From an uncultured Collinsella sp. (GTDB lineage: Bacteria; Actinomycetota; Coriobacteriia; Coriobacteriales; Coriobacteriaceae), in assembly GCA_900553215.1 (NCBI GenBank), contig USCJ01000023.1, forward strand, positions 1-12,904: a stretch of DNA of 12,904 bases, in the 5' to 3' direction. The notes beneath the pieces are model-generated. The model was given only the letters and a program-made list of their open reading frames with translations, was not told the origin of the DNA and did no database searches. The translations under genes were made by a program, and so were the position numbers. How positions within the stretch are numbered: position 1 is the stretch's first letter; every line of letters begins with the position of its first letter. Positions 1 to 5,111 of the stretch are shown here, piece after piece.

Positions 1-691
1 CCTCATCGGCCTTCGCCTTGTCGATGCCCTTCTGCGTCACAAAAATCTGCTGGATAACCTGCCAAGCAGACGAGACGTCGTAGTACAGCAGAACACCAAC
101 GGGAAGGCTCCAGCCCATCCAAAGCATCATGACCGTCATGACAACGGCCATGATACGCATGCTCTGAGCCTGCTGGCCGGTCTGGTTGCGCGACATATAG
201 AGCTGCGGAATCAGGGTCAGGACAGCGAACAGGATCAGGCAGACCAGCGCAGGCAGCGCGACCATAAAGCCATCGGCAAAGGAGGCACTCGGCGTGGTGG
301 TCAGATCAGGCAGAATATTAAAGAACGAGAACGTGCCGTCGTTAAAGTAGTCCGGCAGGTTACGCAGCAGCGTAAATAGGGCGAACAGGACAGGCATCTG
401 AATCAACAGCGGCAGACAACCAGCCATCGGGTTGAACTTGTTCTCGCTGTAGAACTTCTGCATTTCCTCAGCCTGACGCTGGGGATCGTCGGCATAGCGC
501 TCCTGGATCTCGAGCATCTTGGGCTGCAGCACCTGCATGCGTGCCGTCGACTTAGTCGACTTGAGCATAAGCGGCGTCAGCAGCAGACGGATGATGACCA
601 CCAGGATGATGATGGACAGGCCCCAGTCGACCGCAAAGGTCTGGATGAGCTTGAGCAGCTCGAAAAGGATGTTAACGATCCAATCCCACAT
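1..691 (-). CDS. yidC: YidC/Oxa1-family membrane protein insertase (3' end cut off)
   Basis: This protein inserts and folds membrane proteins in the cytoplasmic membrane, alone or with SecYEG. The visible 230 residues begin at an ATG at 689-691, preceded by a good Shine-Dalgarno (GGAGG on the minus strand), and continue off the left edge. Residues 24-42 form a first hydrophobic segment containing Arg35 (IIRLLLTPL), the family's conserved hydrophilic-groove arginine. Residues 44-82 form the charged, helical cytoplasmic hairpin (KSTKSTARMQVLQPKM). Further hydrophobic segments lie near 90-110, 140-163, 178-195 and 196-215. The protein begins almost at the first Oxa1 transmembrane helix. It has neither the large periplasmic domain of proteobacterial YidC nor an obvious lipoprotein signal, so it is the short form. 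It is the fourth gene after rpmH-rnpA-yidD, 29 bases after yidD, the usual neighbourhood. The family call is secure; the C-terminus is not visible. Confidence 0.95.
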   Translation of the reverse strand, partial: MWDWIVNILFELLKLIQTFAVDWGLSIIILVVIIRLLLTPLMLKSTKSTARMQVLQPKMLEIQERYADDPQRQAEEMQKFYSENKFNPMAGCLPLLIQMPVLFALFTLLRNLPDYFNDGTFSFFNILPDLTTTPSASFADGFMVALPALVCLILFAVLTLIPQLYMSRNQTGQQAQSMRIMAVVMTVMMLWMGWSLPVGVLLYYDVSSAWQVIQQIFVTQKGIDKAKADE

Positions 692-720
692 GTAAGTTTT
701 CCTCCGATAGCGAGTGCCCG

Positions 721-945
721 CTAGGGCACAGGGTCATAACCGCCGACGTGCAGGGGATTGCAGCGAGCGATGCGCCTCACGGCAAGCCAGCAGCCTCTCA
801 AAACACCGTACTTCTCAATCGCCTGGACGGCGTATTGCGAGCACGTTGGGTAATAAATGCAGGCGTCAGGCAATAAGGGCGAAATAACCTGTTGATATAT
901 GCGAATAGGAGCGATGGCAACACGTCGCAAAACGTGATTGCTCAT
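721..945 (-). CDS. yidD: YidD, membrane protein insertion efficiency factor
   Basis: A 74-residue small basic protein of the YidD (DUF37, haemolytic-domain) family, thought to help YidC-dependent membrane protein insertion at the inner face of the membrane. The N-terminal stretch (residues 5-25) is amphipathic. The family core follows: CIYYPTCSQYA at 29-39, then a basic helix and RRIARCNPLHVGGYDPVP at 57-74. Cysteines are at 29, 35, 52 and 62. Length and the Gly-Gly-Tyr-Asp-Pro-Val-Pro ending are typical. The start codon overlaps the stop of rnpA (ATGA, 942-945), and a GGGGAGGAG-type ribosome site lies inside the end of rnpA, so translation is probably coupled. The gene sits between rnpA and yidC, as in most bacteria. 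Confidence 0.95.
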   Translation of the reverse strand: MSNHVLRRVAIAPIRIYQQVISPLLPDACIYYPTCSQYAVQAIEKYGVLRGCWLAVRRIARCNPLHVGGYDPVP

Positions 946-1280
946 CGCTCCTCCCCGGCAACGCCGGCGCGTTTCATAAGCGAACGCAATGCATTGTCCA
1001 TCTCCTGAGGCGAAGAAACCCTCGTCTTGGGAGTTGCGAACAAGATGATGTCATAACCCGCAACGGGAAATCCACAGCTGCGGGCGGCCTCGCGCATCAC
1101 ACGCTTAGAACGGTTGCGCACGACAGCACAACCGAGCCGTTTAGCACCAACGAAGGCGACCCTTCCGGAGTCGCCTTCGCCAACCGATTCACATATGGTC
1201 ATTCGAATCAGAGGGTGATTGAAACGACGCCCCTGACTGAACACATGCTCGAAATCTTGCCGAGACTTAATAGTCTTCAT
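942..1280 (-). CDS. rnpA: Ribonuclease P protein component
   Basis: The 112-residue protein subunit of RNase P helps the catalytic RNA bind precursor tRNA for 5' leader removal in the cytoplasm. The diagnostic RNR region is at residues 48-64 (KRLGCAVVRNRSKRVMRE): Arg55, Asn56, Arg57, Lys59, Arg60, Arg63 and Glu64 match the family. The Asn that often follows the conserved Gly is Cys51 here. The N-terminus (KTIKSRQDFEHVFSQGRRF) and the later GYDIILFATPKT strand also fit. The ATG at 1278-1280 is the natural family start, although I see no good Shine-Dalgarno before it; the gene begins only 20 bases after rpmH and may depend on read-through or coupling. It is the second gene of the rpmH operon and overlaps yidD by 4 bases. 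Confidence 0.95.
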   Translation of the reverse strand: MKTIKSRQDFEHVFSQGRRFNHPLIRMTICESVGEGDSGRVAFVGAKRLGCAVVRNRSKRVMREAARSCGFPVAGYDIILFATPKTRVSSPQEMDNALRSLMKRAGVAGEER

Positions 1281-1300
1281 GCGAGATGTGTGTATCGCTG

Positions 1301-1435
1301 CTAGACAGTGAGACGCTTGCGGCCCTTGGCGCGACGACGGGCGAGCACGGCACGACCACCCTTAGTGGCCATACGGGCACGGAAGCCATGGGTCTTGGCA
1401 CGCTTACGCTTATTAGGCTGATACGTACGCTTCAT
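1301..1435 (-). CDS. rpmH: 50S ribosomal protein L34
   Basis: A 44-residue, very basic large-subunit ribosomal protein ([19 protein letters not shown] at the start, [13 protein letters not shown] at the end), matching L34 in length and sequence almost throughout. An in-frame upstream ATG would add 20 residues (start at 1495), but they do not resemble L34, and the strong AGGAGG complement at 1444-1449 sits at the right distance from the ATG at 1433-1435. The shorter start is therefore chosen. L34 is the first gene of the minus-strand operon rpmH-rnpA-yidD-yidC and faces away from dnaA, the classic arrangement at bacterial origins. A promoter and a leader hairpin lie upstream (separate entries). 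Confidence 0.98.
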   Translation of the reverse strand: MKRTYQPNKRKRAKTHGFRARMATKGGRAVLARRRAKGRKRLTV

Positions 1436-1463
1436 CTTAAGTTCCTCCTGCTGCATTTCGAGT

Positions 1464-1481
1464 GTCCGCGGGGGCGCGGAC
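1464..1481 (-). promoter_or_regulatory. GC-rich hairpin in the rpmH leader
   Basis: GTCCGCG at 1464-1470 and CGCGGAC at 1475-1481 form a perfect 7-base-pair stem with a 4-base loop. In the rpmH transcript the stem lies about 20 bases after the predicted start of transcription and about 14 bases before the AGGAGG ribosome site. It could tune rpmH translation or stabilise the mRNA. No U-run follows it, so it is not a terminator. The structure is seen directly; a function is only inferred. Confidence 0.5.
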
Positions 1482-1500
1482 GCAGATATAGACACGTGAG

Positions 1501-1537
1501 CTTGAAGATTGTAGGGAAATCAATGTTCAAATGTCAA
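1501..1537 (-). promoter_or_regulatory. Promoter of the rpmH-rnpA-yidD-yidC operon
   Basis: On the minus strand a perfect -35 hexamer TTGACA (1532-1537) is followed, after 18 bases, by TACAAT (1508-1513), one base from the -10 consensus. Transcription would start near 1501, giving a leader of about 65 bases before the rpmH ATG. This is the best sigma-70-type match in the window and is correctly placed for a highly expressed ribosomal operon. It ends roughly 100 bases from the first DnaA-box-like site. Confidence 0.8.
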
Positions 1538-1634
1538 GAAATCAAAGGTAAAAGGTTGCGCAGTTCACACGGTTCCCCCATAAGCCGAGCTCGATTTAGC
1601 GGTGCATGGCAACTTTTCACGATATTTCATCGAG

Positions 1635-1757
1635 TTTTCAACAGGTCATGTTGGAAATGTTGAGAACTTTTCGTCCGTTTTCCAAAGTTTTCAACAGGTT
1701 TTGAAAAGTTGTCGAAAGATGAGAAACATTGCACGGTGAGCTACTATTTGTTCGAAA
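1635..1757. other. oriC, left DnaA-box cluster (rpmH side)
   Basis: This AT-richer stretch holds a dense set of 9-mers related to the DnaA box. Exact TTTTCAACA occurs at 1635-1643 and 1688-1696, plus strand. Minus-strand sites are TTTCCAACA (1649-1657), TTCTCAACA (1658-1666), TTTTCAAAA (1699-1707), CTTTCGACA (1710-1718) and TTTCGAACA (1749-1757). TTTTCCAAA lies at 1678-1686 on the plus strand. None matches TTATCCACA exactly; the closest differ at positions 3 and 6. The same 9-mer recurs between dnaA and dnaN, so I read this as the left half of a bipartite origin. The promoter of the following gene and dnaA must lie in or near it, which would allow DnaA autoregulation, but I see no convincing -35/-10 pair. 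In the rest of the 1436-1780 gap I see only the rpmH promoter and leader. Confidence 0.75.
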
Positions 1758-1780
1758 CCTTTTGAAAGATTGCGAGCGGC

Positions 1781-3133
1781 ATGTCTGACGAATTTTACAC
1801 CATGGTCGATTCCGGAGACCCGGCACCCGACAACGAGCACATCACCGGCGTGCGCGAAGAGCGTGAGGAAGGCGAGCAGACGACCACGCAGGCGCCAAAA
1901 GCCATGTACGCCGCGCGCATCGCCGTCTATGACGATATGCTGTCGACACCGCGTGTGATCGTCATTGATCCGCAAGATGTCCGCACGTATTTGGAAGAGA
2001 CGACCAACACCGTCTACCAGTGCATGAAAGAACAAGGTGGCCATATCTCGCTCATGGTCATCCGCGAGATTGTCGAAAACTTTATCCACGCGCACTTTGC
2101 CGAGCCCATCATCTCGATTCTGGACGGCGGAGACACCATCCGCTTCGCTGATCAAGGACCCGGCATCGACGACAAGGAGCGTGCTTTCGACTTTGGCGTT
2201 ACCAGCGCAAACAGCAAGATGAAGCGCTACATCCGTGGAACCGGAGCAGGGTTTCCCATGGTGCAGGAGTATTTGGAAAACGCCGGCGGGGCCGTGTCCA
2301 TCGAGGACAACATGGGCAACGGCACCGTGGTTACGGTAAGCCTGGACCCTAAACGCGTGCAGGAAATAGAGCGTGCCGGCGGACGCGGTGCTGCCGTGCG
2401 GCCCGAGACGGAGCAGCCCACATATCCCCTGCCGGGAGCTTTTGCGCAGCAGCCCATGGCAACGCAACAGATGCAGCCCCCCGTGGGACAGATGCAGCAG
2501 CCCGGAATGCTTCCTACACAAGAGCCCCAGGCGGCATCGATGTCGATGCCGCCAAACGCGCCAGAGGCCATGCCGCTGGCGGATCAGGATGCAGCAGCAA
2601 TGCAGCAGGCGACGGGGGCACCGGGTGGCCAGCAAATGGGCTATCAGCCGTACCAACAGGGATATCCATATCAGCAGATGCCGCCACTGGGGTATGGCCA
2701 GCAGTTCCCGCAGCAGTACCAGCAGGGATATCAGCAGCCGTACCAGCAGATGCCGCAGCAGCAGTACAACCCCTGGGCCCAGCAGATGACTCCGCAGCCT
2801 TACCAACAGTGGCCTCAAAGTTTTCAACAGCAAATGCCGCCGATGCAGAGTTCTCAACAACCAGCAGCTCAAATGATGTATCCTAATGCAGCAAATCAGT
2901 ATGCGCAGCCACAACCGGACGTGTTCGTAAGCGATCGCGGCAACGCCGCGCTGGGCTATCTGGCGCAAAATCAAGCGTGCGGTGCTACCGATCTGGCGAG
3001 GGCGTTTGGAAACTCGGCCCCCACTTGGTCACGCACGCTCAATGACTTGGCGCAGGCCGGCTTGGTCATCAAGCATGGCCAGAAATACCATCTGACCGAA
3101 CTCGGCGCCGCTCGCGTGCGAGCTCAGAGCTAA
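1781..3133 (+). CDS. GHKL-type ATPase with Gln-rich linker and C-terminal winged-helix DNA-binding domain, upstream of dnaA
   Basis: I do not know a named function for this 450-residue protein. Residues about 85-190 form a complete GHKL (histidine-kinase/gyrase-type) ATP-binding domain: N box IREIVENFIHAH with Glu96 and Asn100, G1 box DQGPG at 124-128, G2 box GTGAG at 153-157, and a closing GNGTVVTVSL. No phospho-acceptor His domain, transmembrane segment or sensor domain precedes it, so a classical sensor kinase is unlikely. Residues about 210-380 are low-complexity, rich in Gln, Pro, Met and Tyr, with repeated YQQGY and YQQMP units. Residues 383-450 look like a winged helix-turn-helix (ATDLARAFGNSAPTWSRTLN, then a wing KYHLTELG). 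The ATG at 1781 follows an in-frame stop at 1763-1765 and has only a weak ribosome site; later ATGs (1808, 1904) are possible. The stop is 15 bases before the dnaA GTG, so the two are almost certainly co-transcribed. A regulator of initiation or of dnaA is a plausible inference. Confidence 0.85.
   Translation: MSDEFYTMVDSGDPAPDNEHITGVREEREEGEQTTTQAPKAMYAARIAVYDDMLSTPRVIVIDPQDVRTYLEETTNTVYQCMKEQGGHISLMVIREIVENFIHAHFAEPIISILDGGDTIRFADQGPGIDDKERAFDFGVTSANSKMKRYIRGTGAGFPMVQEYLENAGGAVSIEDNMGNGTVVTVSLDPKRVQEIERAGGRGAAVRPETEQPTYPLPGAFAQQPMATQQMQPPVGQMQQPGMLPTQEPQAASMSMPPNAPEAMPLADQDAAAMQQATGAPGGQQMGYQPYQQGYPYQQMPPLGYGQQFPQQYQQGYQQPYQQMPQQQYNPWAQQMTPQPYQQWPQSFQQQMPPMQSSQQPAAQMMYPNAANQYAQPQPDVFVSDRGNAALGYLAQNQACGATDLARAFGNSAPTWSRTLNDLAQAGLVIKHGQKYHLTELGAARVRAQS
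2071..2090. other. Pair of DnaA-box-like 9-mers inside the GHKL gene
   Basis: TTTTCGACA on the minus strand (2071-2079) and TTATCCACG on the plus strand (2082-2090) lie two bases apart. The second is one base from the canonical E. coli box, the first one base from the TTTTCAACA variant of the flanking clusters. They encode the conserved N box of the ATPase, so their sequence is also constrained by protein coding and may be coincidental. Confidence 0.35.
2530..2553. repeat. 24-base near-perfect palindrome in the linker coding region
   Basis: GGCGGCATCGA (2530-2540) is the exact reverse complement of TCGATGCCGCC (2543-2553), with two bases between. It encodes an Ala-Ser-Met-Ser-Met-Pro stretch of the low-complexity linker. 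The palindrome is seen directly; it may be a by-product of repeated Ser-Met codons or a protein-binding site. Confidence 0.45.
2821..2859 (+). other. Two DnaA-box-like sites in an AT-richer patch of the Gln-rich coding region
   Basis: An exact TTTTCAACA at 2821-2829 and TTCTCAACA at 2851-2859, same orientation, start 30 bases apart. They are identical to 9-mers in the rpmH-side cluster. They fall where the linker switches from CAG to CAA glutamine codons and base composition becomes AT-richer (about 2810-2930). This may add internal initiator sites between the two origin halves. Confidence 0.45.
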
Positions 3134-3148
3134 AGAACGGGAGAGACA

Positions 3149-4873
3149 GTGGACGAGGAAGCAAGCATCATCCTGGGGGATGCCATCGCCTTTTGCCAGC
3201 GCGACGGCCAAGATGCACGCCTCATCAACATGCTGGGGCAATCGCGCGCCATAAGCCTGACCGAAGATACGCTCACGATCGAGGCCCCCTCGCGCTTTGC
3301 CATCGCGCAGCTCAAAAAGCATCAGCCGACTATTGAGGCCTATCTGGAAGAAATCGCCTTTGCACCGATTGCGCTCGACATCGTGGCACCGCAAGGAGCC
3401 GTGGCGGAATCCGCTGCTGCGACGGCGCCCGCCGCGGCTCCCGCTGCCTCCCCGGCGGTGCCGGCCTCCGCAGGCGACGTGCCGACAATCGAGCACCAGC
3501 ACGTCGATGTTTCCCGTGAAACCATGGCACCGTTGCCGACCGCGGCGGCGACGTCAACGAACGCACCCGTCACGCACATGCCTATCGCTCACGACGCAGC
3601 GGCGGGCGCGGATTCGGGCATTGCAATCAAGAACACGCTCTCGGCCGATGATTTTCGTCGCATGATGAACCAGATGAAGGGCGGAGCGCCGACTAAGTCC
3701 ACGCAAGCTGCGACCCCCGCTTCACCCATGCCGGCACCGACCGTACCGGCCGAGCAGAATGCGGATGGAGCCCCGCTCGCCGCGAACTCAAAATTTACCT
3801 TTGAGAACTTTGTCTACGGCCCCGAGAACAGCCATGCCTATCGCTCGGCACTCAAGTTTGCCGCCCTCGCGGACGAGCGTGGCACGTGCACATCACTGTT
3901 CATCTACGGCAAATCGGGCCTGGGCAAGACGCACCTGCTGCTTGCCATCAAAAACGAGCTCGCCGAGAAGTCGCCCGAGATCAAGGTCAAGTATGCCAAC
4001 TCCCAGGCATATCTGGACGACCTGATGACCGAGTTCGACCGCCAAAAGAAGAGCAACGCCCCTATCATGCAGGCATACCACGGCGTGGACGTGCTCATCA
4101 TCGATGACATCCAAAACATCATCGGCAAGCGCGCGAGCGTGGACTACTTTTTCCAGCTCATGGACGAGTTCATCCGCAACAACAAGAAGGTCGTCATCGC
4201 GGCAGACCGCGCCCCCAAGGACCTGAGCATGGACGAGCGTCTGACCAGCCGCTTCAACGCCGGCATGCTCTGCTTGGTCGCAGAGCCCAGCTACGAGATG
4301 AAATACAAGATCTTGCAGCGCTATTACGAGAACACCATCGTCGCCGCTCCCGAGGCAGGCGACGACTCGCTGCTGGCGGCCTATGGGGGCGACGGCGGGC
4401 ACCTGACCGACGAGCACTTTAAACACATGGCCGAGGTCTCGGGCACCAACATCCGCGAACTCGAGAGCTTCTGCGAGCGCTGCGCCGGCGAGGCGGGCGA
4501 CCGCGAGCGCGGGGGCGGGGAGCTCCCCTTTGACGATATCGACGCCATCGCCAGCCAGTACTTCGACACATCGGCCAAAAAGATCAACGTCCAGACGGTT
4601 CAGTCCGTCATCGAAGAGCAGTACGGCGTGACGCACGAGGAGCTCATCGGCCCGCGTCGCAACGCCAATATCGCCAAAGCACGCCATATCGCTATCTACC
4701 TAGCCATCGAGATGTGCGAGATGACGACCACGGCGGTGGGCGCCGAATTTGGCAACCGCAACCACTCGACCGTCAGCACGAGCTACAAAAAGGTCCAGAA
4801 GATGATCCAGGAAGACCGCACTGTCACCGAAGACCTCAAGTCGCTGCGCGATAAAATTACACTGCGCTCGTAG
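3149..4873 (+). CDS. dnaA: Chromosomal replication initiator protein DnaA
   Basis: DnaA binds boxes in oriC, forms an ATP-dependent filament, opens the DNA and helps load the helicase. The 574-residue product has all four domains. Domain I is about 1-80 (divergent, but EDTLTIEAPSRF fits). Domain II, about 80-212, is a long Ala/Pro-rich linker. Domain III is the AAA+ ATPase, with Walker A GKSGLGKT at 254-261, Walker B VLIIDDIQ at 315-322, the arginine-finger region ERLTSRF at 363-369 and sensor II NIRELE at 434-439. Domain IV is the DNA-binding helix-turn-helix with FGNRNHSTV at 534-542. Asn538 replaces the usual Asp of GGRDHSTV, and Asn536 the second Gly. Short insertions lie at about 396-418 and 446-460. 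The GTG at 3149 follows GGGAG at a suitable distance and gives a normal domain I. It is 15 bases after the GHKL-wHTH gene, so it shares that gene's transcript. Confidence 0.98.
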   Translation: MDEEASIILGDAIAFCQRDGQDARLINMLGQSRAISLTEDTLTIEAPSRFAIAQLKKHQPTIEAYLEEIAFAPIALDIVAPQGAVAESAAATAPAAAPAASPAVPASAGDVPTIEHQHVDVSRETMAPLPTAAATSTNAPVTHMPIAHDAAAGADSGIAIKNTLSADDFRRMMNQMKGGAPTKSTQAATPASPMPAPTVPAEQNADGAPLAANSKFTFENFVYGPENSHAYRSALKFAALADERGTCTSLFIYGKSGLGKTHLLLAIKNELAEKSPEIKVKYANSQAYLDDLMTEFDRQKKSNAPIMQAYHGVDVLIIDDIQNIIGKRASVDYFFQLMDEFIRNNKKVVIAADRAPKDLSMDERLTSRFNAGMLCLVAEPSYEMKYKILQRYYENTIVAAPEAGDDSLLAAYGGDGGHLTDEHFKHMAEVSGTNIRELESFCERCAGEAGDRERGGGELPFDDIDAIASQYFDTSAKKINVQTVQSVIEEQYGVTHEELIGPRRNANIAKARHIAIYLAIEMCEMTTTAVGAEFGNRNHSTVSTSYKKVQKMIQEDRTVTEDLKSLRDKITLRS

Positions 4874-4888
4874 GGAAATAGAGACACC

Positions 4889-5052
4889 TGTTGAAAACTT
4901 GTCGAAACCACGGGCATAAGGTGTCTAAAACCCAACCCGCGGTGATGAAAAGTTTTGCGCAGGTTTTGAACGTGGAAAACCACCCCTGTTGCACACAGGT
5001 TGCTGTCGATTCTCTTTCTGGGTCTGACCTGCGTCTTTGGGAGTAATCAACA
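4889..5052. other. oriC, right DnaA-box cluster (dnaA-dnaN spacer)
   Basis: Initiator-box-like 9-mers between dnaA and dnaN: exact TTTTCAACA on the minus strand (4889-4897), GTTTCGACA on the minus strand (4900-4908), TTTTCCACG on the minus strand (4971-4979) and TAATCAACA on the plus strand (5044-5052). An inverted repeat CCTGT-N5-ACAGG lies at 4985-4999. Together with the trio element just downstream this matches the dnaA-dnaN half of a Bacillus-type bipartite origin. The boxes are sparser and more degenerate than in the rpmH-side cluster, and no terminator for dnaA is visible. Confidence 0.75.
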
Positions 5053-5064
5053 GTTTCGTCAGTG

Positions 5065-5111
5065 CTATTACTATTATTAAGATATTTATATCTATAGAAA
5101 GGTATTAAAAG
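5065..5111. other. DnaA-trio element and AT-rich DNA unwinding element
   Basis: Plus-strand triplets CTA-TTA-CTA-TTA-TTA at 5065-5079 read TAA/TAG on the other strand, i.e. five 3'-(A/G)AT-5' DnaA-trios in register, 12 bases after a DnaA-box-like 9-mer (5044-5052). The AT-rich run continues through ATATTTATATCTATAG to the dnaN start; only 8 of the 47 bases 5065-5111 are G or C, in an otherwise GC-rich region. This is the expected opening site of oriC by analogy with the basal unwinding system of Bacillus subtilis. The same stretch probably contains a dnaN promoter, and AGAAAGG (5096-5102) is the likely dnaN ribosome site. Confidence 0.75.

Noticed and set aside
1286..1663. Plus-strand 125-codon frame through rpmH and the origin spacer
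   Set aside because: It runs antisense through L34 and through the rpmH promoter and DnaA boxes, with no family resemblance.
1691..2974. 427-codon antisense frame across the GHKL gene
   Set aside because: It is Leu/Arg/His-rich because it reads the complement of the Gln-rich coding sequence; no motifs or start signals.
4517..4528. Perfect 12-base palindrome GGGGAGCTCCCC in dnaA, next to a G-rich run
   Set aside because: It encodes a Gly-rich insertion loop of DnaA, is short, and is expected now and then at this GC content.
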